DNA of 64,000 nucleotides from Methanococcoides sp052057775 (GCF_052057775.1 NZ_CP195121.1:1488001-1552000); one strand, 5' to 3'. Positions 46,575 through 57,634 are shown, numbered from the stretch's first letter. Notes: generated from the sequence alone by a model not told the origin. A program made the numbers and translations.

Positions 46575-48500
46575 ATGGAATCGAATAACATCTCTCTGAA
46601 AAATAAGATCCTTGTTTATGTCATCTTAGGTGCTTTCCTGATTCTATCTGTATCTGCAATAGTTAGTATTTCTACCGTAACGGGTCAACAGGAGGAAATG
46701 GCATATCAGCAGTCCATAGAAATGACCAAGAACTATGCAAATTATTTCGATGGAAATGCAAGAAAAAATCAGGCTATTACTAACACGATCTCAACTACAC
46801 TGAGCAATTATGATTCAGCTGATAGGGATGAAGTGAACGATATGCTAAAGGGCATACTTTTGGAGAACCCTCAACTGGTCGGAGTTTATGTTGGCTATGA
46901 GCCCAATGCTTTTGATGTCAGGGATGCTGAATTCATAGGAGCTGAAGGACACGACGGGACCGGAAGGTTTGTACCATACTGGAACACGATAAATGGTCCG
47001 ATCAGTGTTGAGCCTCTTGAGGATTATGGAACATCAGAATATTACCAGCTTCCGAAGGAACTCAAACAAAACGTGGTAATAGAGCCTTACTTTTACCGGG
47101 GAATACTGATGGTGAGCCATGTTTCTCCTATTATCAGAAATGGTGAGGTCGTTGGAATTGGCGGGGTTGATGTATCGCTTGAGTATTTTGACGAGATCAT
47201 GTATGATGTTACTGCTTTTGAGAGCGGCTATGCTTTTGTTACAAGTAACAGCGGCATACTGTTGTCCCATCCGGAGCATAAGGAATGGATCGGGACAAAG
47301 AAGTTAGATGACTTTGGAGTTCCGGAGATCTCGGAGATGGCAACCGACATCAGAGATGGAAAAAGAGGATACATCGAAACAATAGATCCTGACACAGGCA
47401 GAGAAGTTGTGATGTTCTATGAGCCAATTAATGAAGGGACCTATAGTTTTGTCCTTTGTGCACCGAAAGATGAGATGCTTGCAGGGGTAACGGTCCTGAG
47501 GAACAGGCTGATATTTATGTCCCTGTTTTCAATTGTTCTCGTGGGCGGAGTTGCTTATATGGTTGGTCGCTCGACAGACCGGACCATCAAAAAGATGCTA
47601 AATGATTTTAAACTGATATCCGATAATGCATTAACCGGAAATTTTGATACAAGGGCCGATACCAATGTACAGGTCGATTTTAAGAAGATCCCTCTGGGTC
47701 TCAACCAAATACTTGACAATATGAGCAAGCTCACAAAAGAAAATGAAAAAGCAATGGATGCGATGTTGCATGCAAAGATCGAAGCTGAAAATGCAAATCG
47801 CACCAAGACCGACTTTATCTCAAATATGAGCCATGAGCTAAGAACTCCTCTTACTTTGATCATAGGTTTTTCAGATATACTTGACAGCGAACATTACGGA
47901 GCTTTGAATGAAGATCAGAAAAAATATACGTCAAGTGTGCTTAAAAATGCAAATCACCTTTTGGAGCTGATTACTGATCTTCTTGATTTCTCAAACGTTG
48001 AGATCGGGACGATGGAACTTCATATCAATGATTTCTCTCCAGCCGATACCATCGATGAAATAGAGGCATTGATGATACCGATTGCATCAGAGAAGGATAT
48101 TGACATGACATATAATATCGATATTCAAGTGCCTGCCATCAATGCGGACGTGATAAAATTCAAGCAGATCCTTTACCACCTCGTGAGTAATGCCATTAAG
48201 TTCACAGATCAAGGAGGATCAGTGGTAATTGGTGGTAGAGTATCTGATGAGTCTTTACATATATTCGTAAAGGATACAGGGGTCGGCATTTCACCAGAGA
48301 ATATGGATAAACTGTTCAACCCTTTCTATCAGGTGGATGCTTCAAGTACCAGAGGTTATGGAGGCACCGGGCTCGGTCTTGCACTTGTCAGGAAATTTGT
48401 TGAAATGCACGGTGGTGATGTCTGGGTGGAGAGTGAATTAGGTAAAGGTAGTACGTTCACATTTGCGATTCCAACAGGACAAATGCTTGATGAGGATTGA
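46575..48500 (+). CDS. Cache-domain sensor histidine kinase (paralogue 1)
   Basis: 641 residues: TM1 about 12-32, extracellular Cache domain about 35-290, TM2 about 305-325, HAMP-like linker, HisKA with SHELRTPLTLI (H about 417), HATPase_c with DTGVGIS and GGTGLGLALV. Such kinases sense small extracellular metabolites. Closely related to the gene at 49876. No response regulator is adjacent. Confidence 0.93.
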   Translation: MESNNISLKNKILVYVILGAFLILSVSAIVSISTVTGQQEEMAYQQSIEMTKNYANYFDGNARKNQAITNTISTTLSNYDSADRDEVNDMLKGILLENPQLVGVYVGYEPNAFDVRDAEFIGAEGHDGTGRFVPYWNTINGPISVEPLEDYGTSEYYQLPKELKQNVVIEPYFYRGILMVSHVSPIIRNGEVVGIGGVDVSLEYFDEIMYDVTAFESGYAFVTSNSGILLSHPEHKEWIGTKKLDDFGVPEISEMATDIRDGKRGYIETIDPDTGREVVMFYEPINEGTYSFVLCAPKDEMLAGVTVLRNRLIFMSLFSIVLVGGVAYMVGRSTDRTIKKMLNDFKLISDNALTGNFDTRADTNVQVDFKKIPLGLNQILDNMSKLTKENEKAMDAMLHAKIEAENANRTKTDFISNMSHELRTPLTLIIGFSDILDSEHYGALNEDQKKYTSSVLKNANHLLELITDLLDFSNVEIGTMELHINDFSPADTIDEIEALMIPIASEKDIDMTYNIDIQVPAINADVIKFKQILYHLVSNAIKFTDQGGSVVIGGRVSDESLHIFVKDTGVGISPENMDKLFNPFYQVDASSTRGYGGTGLGLALVRKFVEMHGGDVWVESELGKGSTFTFAIPTGQMLDED

Positions 48501-48703
48501 TGGCAGGTATACTTAGTAGTTCTCTGATATGGTTGTATGGGGATAGCAAGTTTATTGTTGAGCCTGATAGTTGACAAGATGAATATCCTTTTTTTTGTGA
48601 TTTGGAATGTTTGATGAATGATTTTAAAATAAGCGTATGTTCTAACCTATGAGTTTAGACAGCGTGGAAAGCCTGATAAAGTATCACCGTTCAATATTTT
48701 CAT

Positions 48704-49570
48704 ATGATATGGTTCCTCTTTGCTGTTCTGGGTGCTTTCTTTGATGCCACCTACTTTATGCTGGTCAAGAAAATGCTCAAAGAGGTTGACCAGTATGTTC
48801 TTGCTACCGGGACTTTCTTCTTTGGTTTTCTCATCCTCTTCATCATTTCCTGGTTCAGGGGATTTCCTACTCCCGGAGATGCTTTTTTCTATTCGGTTCT
48901 CTCGACCACACTACTCAATATCATAGCCGTTGTTCTGTCTTTCAGGGCACTGAAGATCTCAGACCTGTCCCTCACAATTCCGATGATCTCCTTTACTCCT
49001 GCTTTCCTGATATTGACCTCTTTCATCATGCTTGGTGAATTTCCTTCGTCGGGGGGAATTTTCGGTATAATGCTGATCGTTGCGGGATCTTATGTATTGA
49101 ACTCGACCGCTGGCCAGCAAACCCTGTTAGACCCTCTGAGGTCGATCTTTAGAAACAGGGGTTCTCTTTACATGCTGGTCGTTGCGTTCCTTTACGGGAT
49201 CTCATCTAACTATGACAAAATGGTTGTTCTGAATTCAGACATCTTCTTTGGTACATCGATCGTATGTTTGCTTATGAGCATTACGTTCTTTGTTATTTCC
49301 CTGTTCAAGAAGATCGACAACATAAAAGAAGCATACTTCAATAATCTGCCCGCTTTCCTACTTGTCGGCATCATGATAGGCCTGATGGCTGTATCAATAA
49401 ATATTGCATTGAGCATGCAAATAGTTCCATACGTCATTTCAGTGAAACGATTGAATGTGATGTTCAGTGTGGCATTCGGCATACTGGTATTCAAAGAGAC
49501 AAATGTTCGGAGAAAAGCGTTTGGAGCCGCTATAATGGCATTTGGTGCAATTATTATCTTTTTATTTTGA
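48704..49570 (+). CDS. EamA/DMT-family transporter
   Basis: 288 residues, ten helices in two halves as in EamA exporters. ATG at 48704, TGA stop. It lies between the two kinase paralogues, so it was either present before their duplication or was inserted after it. Substrate unknown. Confidence 0.85.
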   Translation: MIWFLFAVLGAFFDATYFMLVKKMLKEVDQYVLATGTFFFGFLILFIISWFRGFPTPGDAFFYSVLSTTLLNIIAVVLSFRALKISDLSLTIPMISFTPAFLILTSFIMLGEFPSSGGIFGIMLIVAGSYVLNSTAGQQTLLDPLRSIFRNRGSLYMLVVAFLYGISSNYDKMVVLNSDIFFGTSIVCLLMSITFFVISLFKKIDNIKEAYFNNLPAFLLVGIMIGLMAVSINIALSMQIVPYVISVKRLNVMFSVAFGILVFKETNVRRKAFGAAIMAFGAIIIFLF

Positions 49571-49875
49571 GAGTGACGAGGTCCCATGTTTCATTATCAG
49601 GGTCACGTCGATCCTGACACCATGTTCGATCCGGGTATGTTGTTTAAGACGATTCTTGATTTATCTATCCTGAATGGAAGAAGATATTTCTCTTCTGGAT
49701 TTTTCCGTTAACTGAGCCCGAATTCCATGACCCTTAGGTCGTTTTCTCTCAACACTCACATGAATTAATGTTGACAAGTTTATACAAATTATTAGCAAAA
49801 CACGTATATAAGTTAGAACTGTTCATTCCGCATCAACCAAACACTCCGAACGATATAATCTTACGAGCTTTTGAA
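49571..49875. promoter_or_regulatory. leader region of the second Cache kinase
   Basis: About 305 bases without a gene, holding a TATA-like GTATATA at 49804-49810. The last 70 bases resemble the region upstream of the first kinase, so the duplication included the promoter and leader. Confidence 0.5.
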
Positions 49876-51801
49876 ATGGAATCAAAAAATATCTCCCTGA
49901 AAAATAAGATCCTTATCTATGTCATCCTGGGCACTTTTTTAGTGCTATCAGTATCTGGTATGGTCAGTATTTCTACTGTGACAGCTCAGCAGGAGGAAAT
50001 GGCATATCAGCAGTCAATAGAACTGACCCGGGAATATGCAAATTATTTCGATGGAAATACCAGAGCTAACCGGGGTATAGTTAAAACTATCTCTACAACG
50101 ATGAGCAATTATGAAGCAGCTGACAGGGATGAAGTGAACGCCATGCTAAAAGGCATACTTCTGGAAAACCCACAGCTGGTCGGAGTCTATGTTGGCTATG
50201 AACCCAATGCCTTTGATGGAAAAGACGCTGAATTCACAGGAAAGGAAGGTCATGATGAGACTGGAAGGTTCGTTCCATACTGGAACACGATAAACGGTCC
50301 GATCAGTGTTGAACCGCTTGTGGATTATGAGACCTCGGAATATTATCAGGGACCAAAGCAGCTCAAGCAAAGTGTTGTCACCGAACCGTACCTTTACCAG
50401 GGAATACTGATGGTGAGCTATGACTCTCCGATAATCAGGGATGGTGAGTTCGTTGGGATCAGCGGGGTTGATGTTTCGCTTAACTATTTTGATGAGGTTG
50501 TTTCAGATGTTTCTGTTTTTGATACCGGCTATGCTTTTGTTACAAGCAATAGCGGAAAGCTGTTGACACATCCTGAGCATAAGGAATGGATCGGTATAAG
50601 GAATCTGGATGATTTTGGAGTTTCGGAGATCTCTGAGATGGCAGTCGACATCAGTGATGGAAAAGGCGGTTACATTGAAACAATTGATCCTGTCACAGGC
50701 AGAGAAGTTGTGATGTTCTATGAGCCTATTGCAGGAGGGTCCTATAGTTTTGTCCTCTGTGCACCGAAAGATGAGATGCTTGCGGGAGTAACCGTTCTGA
50801 GGGAAAGGCTGCTCTCTATGTCCCTGTTCTCGGTCGTTCTCGTAGGCGGAGTCGCATATATGGTCGCACGCTCCACAGACAACTCCATCAAAAAAATGTT
50901 ATATGACTTTAAACTGATATCTGATAAAGCATTGGTCGGTAATTTTGATACAAGGGCTGATACCAACGTACAGGTTGATTTTAAGAAGATCCCTCAGGCC
51001 CTCAACCAGATACTGGACAATATGGGCAGGCTTACAAAAGAAAATGAAAAAGCCATGGATGCCATGTTGCATGCAAAGATAAAAGCCGAGAATGCGGATC
51101 GTACCAAGACTGAATTCCTCTCAAATATGAGCCATGAGCTAAGGACGCCCCTTACTTTGATCATCGGTTTTTCAAAGGTACTTGACAGTGAGAACTTCGG
51201 CTCCTTGAACGAACATCAGAAGAAATACACCTCAGATGTAATTCGAAATGCAAATCATCTCCTGGAACTGATCAGTGATCTTATGGATTTCTCAAAGATA
51301 GAGATCGGAACGATGGAACTTCATATTAATGAATTCGTAGTGGCTGAGGCTATCGATGAAGTTGAAGAATTGGTGAAACCTCTTGCTTCAGAGAAGAGCA
51401 TCGAACTGATATCTAATGTCGAAATTGAAACGCCTTCCATAAATGCGGACAGGATAAAGTTCAAACAGATCCTTTACAACCTTATGAGCAATGCTATTAA
51501 ATTCACACACAAAGGAGGATCTGTGACCATTGGTGGAAAAATATCCGATGAGTCTTTACAAATGTTCGTAAAGGATACAGGTATCGGTATTTCATCAGAG
51601 GATAAGGATAGACTGTTCAATCCTTTCTATCAGGTGGATGGTTCAAGCACCAGAGAGTATGGTGGTACCGGACTCGGTCTTACACTTGTCAGGAAATTCG
51701 TTGAAATGCATGGTGGAGATGTATGGGTGGAAAGTGAAGTTGGCAAGGGTAGTACATTCACATTTACAATTCTGGCAGTACAAATGGTTGATGAGGAGTA
51801 A
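49876..51801 (+). CDS. Cache-domain sensor histidine kinase (paralogue 2)
   Basis: Start taken at ATG 49876 (MESKNIS), matching paralogue 1 exactly; the frame upstream to 49768 is leader. 641 residues with the same layout: TM1, Cache, TM2, HisKA (SHELRTPLTLI), HATPase_c (DTGIGIS, GGTGLGLTLV). The two proteins align along their whole length, with most changes in the Cache domain, suggesting related but different ligands. Confidence 0.93.
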   Translation: MESKNISLKNKILIYVILGTFLVLSVSGMVSISTVTAQQEEMAYQQSIELTREYANYFDGNTRANRGIVKTISTTMSNYEAADRDEVNAMLKGILLENPQLVGVYVGYEPNAFDGKDAEFTGKEGHDETGRFVPYWNTINGPISVEPLVDYETSEYYQGPKQLKQSVVTEPYLYQGILMVSYDSPIIRDGEFVGISGVDVSLNYFDEVVSDVSVFDTGYAFVTSNSGKLLTHPEHKEWIGIRNLDDFGVSEISEMAVDISDGKGGYIETIDPVTGREVVMFYEPIAGGSYSFVLCAPKDEMLAGVTVLRERLLSMSLFSVVLVGGVAYMVARSTDNSIKKMLYDFKLISDKALVGNFDTRADTNVQVDFKKIPQALNQILDNMGRLTKENEKAMDAMLHAKIKAENADRTKTEFLSNMSHELRTPLTLIIGFSKVLDSENFGSLNEHQKKYTSDVIRNANHLLELISDLMDFSKIEIGTMELHINEFVVAEAIDEVEELVKPLASEKSIELISNVEIETPSINADRIKFKQILYNLMSNAIKFTHKGGSVTIGGKISDESLQMFVKDTGIGISSEDKDRLFNPFYQVDGSSTREYGGTGLGLTLVRKFVEMHGGDVWVESEVGKGSTFTFTILAVQMVDEE

Positions 51802-52007
51802 TAGCACTTCTGTATGAAGTTCTTCAATTTCCTCCAACACCACCGAATTATCAGATCGGCTTTTTGCACTTCATACTTTTTATCACACATTTTCAAAAAC
51901 AGGCTATAAAATAGGGTTTATGTAGTAACCAAAGCGTTTAAACATCGCAAGTAGTATTAACCTTAATAACTAGAGTACACCAATCCCCATACAGGAGAAT
52001 ATAAAAA

Positions 52008-53270
52008 ATGGTCTCAAAGACACTTCCATTCACAAAGGAACAGATACTGGAGATAAGAGAGCAGTACCCGACCCCTTTCCACGTCTATGATGAGAAGGCT
52101 ATAAGGGAGAACGCAAGGAAGCTCAAGGATGCTTTCAGCATTCTAGAGGGATTCCAGGAATTCTTTGCCGTCAAGGCTTTGCCAAACCCATACATCCTTA
52201 AGGTACTGAAGAGCGAAGGCTTCGGTGCAGACTGCAGCTCACTTCCTGAACTGATCCTTTCCGAGAAGTCAGGCATTGTTGGTGAGGACATCATGTTCAG
52301 CTCCAACGACACCCCGGCAGAAGAATTCGTAAAAGCAAAGGAACTTGGTGCGATCATCAATCTTGATGACATCAGCCACATCGAGTTCCTTGAGGAGACC
52401 GCAGGCCTTCCTGAGCTTGTCTGTTTCAGGTTCAACCCGGGTCCATTGAAGGGAGGAAACGTCTTCATCGGAAATCCTGAAGATGCAAAATACGGATTCA
52501 CAAAGGAACAGCTCTTTGAAGGATACAGGATGCTCAAAGAGAAAGGCGTCAAACGCTTCGGAATGCACACAATGGTGGCATCCAACGAGCTTGACCCCGA
52601 ATACTTCATCGAGACTGCAAAACTGCTTTTCGACACCATCGTCGAGATCTCAAAAGAGCTTGACATCCGCTTCGAGTTCGTGAACCTTGGTGGCGGTATC
52701 GGTATCCCTTACAGGCCAGAGCAGGAACCTGTCCCATATGACGTCATTGCAAAGGGCGTCAAGGAAGAGTATGACGCAAAGATCAAGGCGAACGGACTTG
52801 ACCCGCTGAAGATCTTCCTCGAGTGTGGCCGTACCATCACAGGTCCTTACGGATACCTTGTCACAGGAGTAAGACACCTCAAGCACATCTACAAAGACTA
52901 CGTAGGAACAGATGCATGTATGGCAAACCTCATGAGACCGGGTGTATATGGTGCGTACCATCACATAACCGTCCTTGGCAAGGAAGGCCAGCCTGCAACA
53001 CACAAGTATGATGTCACAGGTTCCCTATGTGAGAACAACGATAAGTTCGCCATTGACAGGATGCTTCCTGAGATCACACGTGGTGACATTATCGCAATTC
53101 ACGACACTGGTGCCCACGGTCATGCAATGGGATTCAACTACAATGGTAAGCTTCGCTCTGCTGAACTTCTGTTGAGGGAGGACGGCACCTTTGTCCAGAT
53201 AAGAAGGGCAGAGACCATTGATGACTACTTCGTCACCCTTGACATGGATGGTCTTGAGAACTTCAATTAA
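52008..53270 (+). CDS. lysA: diaminopimelate decarboxylase-like enzyme
   Basis: PLP fold III decarboxylase, 420 residues; AVKALPNP holds the PLP lysine, GGGIGIPY binds phosphate, ECGRTITGPYG and the C-terminal GSLCENNDKFA are active-site regions. It would make lysine from meso-diaminopimelate. This long form, with a distinct C-terminus (GAHGHAMGFNYNGK), is common in methanogens. Confidence 0.9.
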   Translation: MVSKTLPFTKEQILEIREQYPTPFHVYDEKAIRENARKLKDAFSILEGFQEFFAVKALPNPYILKVLKSEGFGADCSSLPELILSEKSGIVGEDIMFSSNDTPAEEFVKAKELGAIINLDDISHIEFLEETAGLPELVCFRFNPGPLKGGNVFIGNPEDAKYGFTKEQLFEGYRMLKEKGVKRFGMHTMVASNELDPEYFIETAKLLFDTIVEISKELDIRFEFVNLGGGIGIPYRPEQEPVPYDVIAKGVKEEYDAKIKANGLDPLKIFLECGRTITGPYGYLVTGVRHLKHIYKDYVGTDACMANLMRPGVYGAYHHITVLGKEGQPATHKYDVTGSLCENNDKFAIDRMLPEITRGDIIAIHDTGAHGHAMGFNYNGKLRSAELLLREDGTFVQIRRAETIDDYFVTLDMDGLENFN

Positions 53271-53319
53271 GAAAAAGAACTCTGTTTCCAAAACGGCAAA
53301 TTGTACATCTCCGGGGGGT

Positions 53320-53350
53320 GATCCTTCCGGGATCTTATCTCTTTTTCTTT
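53320..53350 (+). terminator. hairpin after lysA
   Basis: Five-pair GATCC/GGATC stem followed by a long T-rich run; modest. Confidence 0.35.
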
Positions 53351-53454
53351 TACATCTTCATTTTTTCATTTACTTCTTTTTCTTTTCAACATGTCTTGCT
53401 GACAAAACATTCTGAATTGAAACTTTTATTAAGTTCAAGCTCTCTTTATTATTG

Positions 53455-53856
53455 ATGACTGATAAGGACGAAGAAAAGGATAGCTTAATATTCGTGATAC
53501 AGAAGCATCATGCAACCAACCTTCACTATGACCTGCGTCTGGAGATGGATGGTGTTCTCAAAAGCTGGGCCATACCCAAGGAACCCCCCACAGTGGAAGG
53601 TATCAAGCGCCTTGCCATCCATGTAGATGACCATGATCTCGATTACGCTGATTTCGAAGGCACGATACCCGAAGGCAGCTATGGTTCGGGGAAGGTCGAG
53701 ATATGGGACCGGGGTATCTTTGAGCCTGAGAGTATCAAAGAAAAGAAGATCGTTTTCAGTCTTTCAGGTGAAAAAATGAAAGGCAAGTTCGTCCTCGTAA
53801 AGACGAACTTTGGTAAGTACGATAATGACTGGCTCTTCTTTAAGAAAAAGGAATGA
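53455..53856 (+). CDS. stand-alone LigD-type 3'-phosphoesterase
   Basis: 133 residues from ATG 53455 (TTG 53452 is possible). The phosphoesterase signature is complete: QKHHATNLHYDLRLEMDG with the active-site histidines and Asp, then WAIPKEP, EGTIPEGSYGSG and WDRG. It trims 3'-phosphates or ribonucleotides from DNA ends. In bacteria this domain is part of LigD; archaea often have it alone. No Ku or ligase is next to it. Confidence 0.93.
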   Translation: MTDKDEEKDSLIFVIQKHHATNLHYDLRLEMDGVLKSWAIPKEPPTVEGIKRLAIHVDDHDLDYADFEGTIPEGSYGSGKVEIWDRGIFEPESIKEKKIVFSLSGEKMKGKFVLVKTNFGKYDNDWLFFKKKE

Positions 53857-53870
53857 TCCTTTAATTCATG

Positions 53871-56800
53871 TCATTCTGAACCGGGTCTTATCGTATTTTT
53901 CTCTGTCTCATCATACCATCTGTCAGGTAACTTATAGCTGATAGTGGGATCATATTCCTGAGGCAGGAAGAACTTTGTTCCCCTGTCATCAAGTGCTTCC
54001 TCAAATCCCGGATCAATGGAATCGAGCTTTTTCATTTCAGTTTCACCCGATACAGCTTCCCCTACCCTGTAGTGTGCAAATCTCTTGTTATAGAGCACGG
54101 ATTTCGACATCGGGTCGATCTGCAATGCCTTTTCATAGTATCCGATGGCACCCTCCACATCACCAAGGATATTGGCAATGAATCCCATGTTATACCATGC
54201 TGTTATGCTGTTTGGCTGTAGTTCGACCGCTTTTGCATAGTAGTTCGATGAAGCGACGTAGCTGCTTGTAAGATATGCAGCAGTTCCCTTATTGTACCAT
54301 GCAGCGGCATTGTTGGGTTCGATCTCAAGGACCCTGTCATAGTTATACATTGCTCCATTGTAATTACCGCTCAGATAGAGTGTAAATCCCTTCATGTTAA
54401 GAGCTTTCGTGTTGTTGGGGTCATTTGCGAGTATGGCATCATAGCAATTTATCGCTCTTCCGTAATTTTCCATGTTCTCATATGCTTCAGCTAACCTGTA
54501 AAGTACAGATGGATCAGTGATCTCAGTTGAAAGTATTTGATCATAGGATGCGACGGCATCTTCTGTTCTGTTTACCCCTTTAAGCGCAAGACCCTGCGCG
54601 AACAGTACCTCTATGTTGTTCGGTTCAGCCTTCAGAACCTTATCGTAGGACATAATTGCCGATTCATAGTCCCCTATACGGTATGATGTATCTCCGCGAT
54701 ACTGCCAGCCTTCAAGGTTTTCAGGGTCAAGTTCCAGAAGCTTATCATATGACGCCAGTGAATTTTCATACTGCCCGAGCTTGGCATAAGAAAGTCCTCT
54801 CATGATCAATGATTCTGTGTCGTCAGGCTTGATCCTGAGGGCATTGTCATAGCATTCAACTGCGTGGTAGTTGTCTCCAATGTTGCTGTAGTCCTGTCCA
54901 AGATAGAACCATGCATCACGAGAATCAGGGTCAAGTTCAACTGCTTTCCTGTAGTTCTCGATAGCTTCTATTTGTCTTCCCTGCATATCCAGTGTCCTTG
55001 CTCTCATGAACCACATTTCGCTGGAATCAGGGTCTATAAGAATAGCTTTATTGTATGAGCTTAAGGCTGCAGCATATTCTCCTGAGTTCTGGAGAGCATT
55101 TCCCTGTGCGAACCATGCATCTTCTGCATGAGGTTCAACACCTAACAGGTCCACATCACCAGATGTGATATCATTGGCACCAGTCTGGCTATAATATTCA
55201 TTTCCATTGTCCAGGTCTATTACCTTGAACATATCAAAAAGACTTGGTCCTGCAAGTGAACCGCTGACAGCCGGAACATTCGAGGAACTGTTGAGCCTTT
55301 CCATTTTGCTGAGAGTTACCTGCATCTGGGTGTTTACAGCCTGGTTTGTGGGTTCGTAGGCCAGAGCTGTCTGGTAAACATCGATAGCTTCCTGATAACG
55401 GTCAAATTTTGTCAGTATCCTTCCCTTCCTGTAATATGAATCAACGAAATCAGGCTTCTGTTCGATCACCATGTCATATGCTTTGATAGCTTCATCATAT
55501 TTTCCGAGATGATCGAGCTCAAGGGCAAGCGCATACCATGCGAGTGTGAACTCCGGTTCGATCTCTACCGCTTTCCTGTAGCAGGAAACAGCTTCGTTAT
55601 ATCTACCCAGAGCGTCAAGATCAAAACCTTTCTGGTACCATGCCTGTGAACATGAGGGGTCTTTTTTCAGGGCTGCAGTGTAACTTTCCACAGCTTCGCT
55701 TTTCCTCCCCAATTCATCAAGAGCAACTGCTTTGTTGTACCAGACGGACGGATGATTTGTTTCAATTTCGAGTGCTTTGTCAAAACTCTCTACAGCATTT
55801 TCATATTGTCCCTGCTTCAGGTAGATGGAACCTTTATCGAACCATATCTTTGTAGATTCCATCTTGAAATTGGGAGTCTGATCATAGCAATTCTCCTCAT
55901 TGCTTGTGTTCAGTCGCGAGATGGCCGGGTCCTGTAAGTTTGTGTTTAATTGTGAAATGGCCGGGTTCTGTAAATAGATCTTTGCAATGGTATCGGGATC
56001 GATCCCAAGGGCTTTATCATAGCTAATAAGGGCTTCATCATATCTTCCAATAAGATCGAGAACCAGTCCCTTCTTTTGCCATGCGTTAGCGTTGTCGGGA
56101 TCGAGCTTGATGACCTGTCCATAACCTGCCAAAGCTTCCTGATATTGTTCGGCCGATCTGAATGCTTCACTAAGTCTGAACCATGCATCCACATTGTAAG
56201 GATCAAGCTCAGTGACTTTCTTGTAAGATTCTATTGATTTTCCGGTCTCACCACGAATCTCCTGTGCCTGCGCCTTGCTCAACCATGCATCGATGTTGTT
56301 CGGATCGAACCCTATCACCATATCATATGCCTTGATCGCATTTTCATAGTCTCCAAGGCTGTAGTATGCCTGGCCTTTATGGTACCATATGGTAGTGTTG
56401 TCGGGATCGATCTTCAGTGCTTCATCATAAAATGTGACAGCATTGGAAGCTTTACCTTTTTCGACAGAGTTTGTGGCTTTTTCATAATAGTTGGATGCAC
56501 GTTCCATCTGTAGTTCGAGGAAGTTCCCATAGATCTTCATTGCTTCATCATGTTTGCCAATGTTGTCCATGGCCTGTGCCTTGTGATAAAGTATGATCGT
56601 TTCTTCTTCGGTCATCTCTTCCTTTTCTTCGGAAACTGTCATTTCAGTATCTGTATTGCTGGAATTATTTGAACCGACGGTTCTTGTAAGGTACTTTTGA
56701 ATAGATACCAGTGCCTGATCATACGTAGAAATAGCAGATTCATAGTCTCCTTTTTTCGAGAATGCCATCCCCTTTTTAGTAATTGTCATTACATCACCGG

Positions 56801-57086
56801 GCTGCATCTCAAGTATCAGGTCATACTGTTCTATCGCTTTATCGTACTCCCCAAGCAGGTAATATGTTGATGCTTTATTGTCAAGTGCTTCAACATAATC
56901 CGGATCGATGTCAAGGGCCATATCGTATTTTGACAACGCCTGCTCATAGCTTCCGTTCAATGTGAAGGCGATTCCTTCTTCATTCAGTTCTCTGGCCTCG
57001 AAGTTAAGGCATTGGGCTTGGAGGCTAAATCCAGAGATAATGAAGACAACGATCAGTAAACTTAGAATGGATCTTTTTGCTACCAT
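53871..57086 (-). CDS. secreted giant TPR-repeat protein
   Basis: Start taken at ATG 57086 (MVAKRS), which gives a clean signal peptide; upstream codons do not fit one. About 1070 residues, nearly all tetratricopeptide repeats (20 or more) of the A-W-Y-x-x-G pattern, broken by low-complexity stretches near 155-185, 390-430 and 610-670. It should form a long superhelical scaffold outside the membrane. Partners unknown. Confidence 0.88.
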   Translation of the reverse strand: MVAKRSILSLLIVVFIISGFSLQAQCLNFEARELNEEGIAFTLNGSYEQALSKYDMALDIDPDYVEALDNKASTYYLLGEYDKAIEQYDLILEMQPGDVMTITKKGMAFSKKGDYESAISTYDQALVSIQKYLTRTVGSNNSSNTDTEMTVSEEKEEMTEEETIILYHKAQAMDNIGKHDEAMKIYGNFLELQMERASNYYEKATNSVEKGKASNAVTFYDEALKIDPDNTTIWYHKGQAYYSLGDYENAIKAYDMVIGFDPNNIDAWLSKAQAQEIRGETGKSIESYKKVTELDPYNVDAWFRLSEAFRSAEQYQEALAGYGQVIKLDPDNANAWQKKGLVLDLIGRYDEALISYDKALGIDPDTIAKIYLQNPAISQLNTNLQDPAISRLNTSNEENCYDQTPNFKMESTKIWFDKGSIYLKQGQYENAVESFDKALEIETNHPSVWYNKAVALDELGRKSEAVESYTAALKKDPSCSQAWYQKGFDLDALGRYNEAVSCYRKAVEIEPEFTLAWYALALELDHLGKYDEAIKAYDMVIEQKPDFVDSYYRKGRILTKFDRYQEAIDVYQTALAYEPTNQAVNTQMQVTLSKMERLNSSSNVPAVSGSLAGPSLFDMFKVIDLDNGNEYYSQTGANDITSGDVDLLGVEPHAEDAWFAQGNALQNSGEYAAALSSYNKAILIDPDSSEMWFMRARTLDMQGRQIEAIENYRKAVELDPDSRDAWFYLGQDYSNIGDNYHAVECYDNALRIKPDDTESLIMRGLSYAKLGQYENSLASYDKLLELDPENLEGWQYRGDTSYRIGDYESAIMSYDKVLKAEPNNIEVLFAQGLALKGVNRTEDAVASYDQILSTEITDPSVLYRLAEAYENMENYGRAINCYDAILANDPNNTKALNMKGFTLYLSGNYNGAMYNYDRVLEIEPNNAAAWYNKGTAAYLTSSYVASSNYYAKAVELQPNSITAWYNMGFIANILGDVEGAIGYYEKALQIDPMSKSVLYNKRFAHYRVGEAVSGETEMKKLDSIDPGFEEALDDRGTKFFLPQEYDPTISYKLPDRWYDETEKNTIRPGSE

Positions 57087-57340
57087 ATTTAAACCCATCA
57101 ATGATTTTTCAGAAATAATTCTAATTTCGCCATTCAGCAAACCAAATCATCTTTCTAGCGTTAGCTATTGTTTAATCTATAAGTAAGATCTCACTATTTT
57201 TTTATCTTGTTTTTTATATTATGAAGTGTTACTTATGCCGAAGCTATTCACTATCTTTTTTGATAAGATACAAAATAGCTCCAAACAAATAAAGTTTTCC
57301 ATTAGTCAGCAAATCTTGTCTTCCTTTATATATTCATTCA

Positions 57341-57634
57341 TTAATCAAAACCCTCAAAGATGGTTTCGTACGCATCAGTCCAGTGCAGTTGTGATCCACA
57401 TGCAATGAACATGGCCACTGCTATTGCTTCGGCGATCTCTTCTTCCGTTGCACCGTTCTCTTTTGCTCTTTCTGAATGTATCTTTACACACTTCTCACAT
57501 CTCATAAGGACTGCTGATGAGACTGCTATGAGCTCCTTGACCTTAAGGTCAAGTGAATTGTTCCTGAATATTGCTGAGCGCATATCTGTGAAAGCTTTAG
57601 AAGCTTCTGGTAATTTATCATCCAAAAATGTCAT
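57341..57634 (-). CDS. carboxymuconolactone decarboxylase/AhpD-like protein
   Basis: 97 residues with the AhpD pattern: ELIAVSSAVLMRCEKCVKIH and its CxxC (C48-E-K-C51), then a His and helix. The CxxC suggests a peroxide-related thiol role. Confidence 0.9.
   Translation of the reverse strand: MTFLDDKLPEASKAFTDMRSAIFRNNSLDLKVKELIAVSSAVLMRCEKCVKIHSERAKENGATEEEIAEAIAVAMFIACGSQLHWTDAYETIFEGFD

Noticed and set aside
53871..57086. Repeated stretches as DNA repeats or mobile elements
   Set aside because: They are degenerate TPR protein repeats, not conserved at the DNA level.
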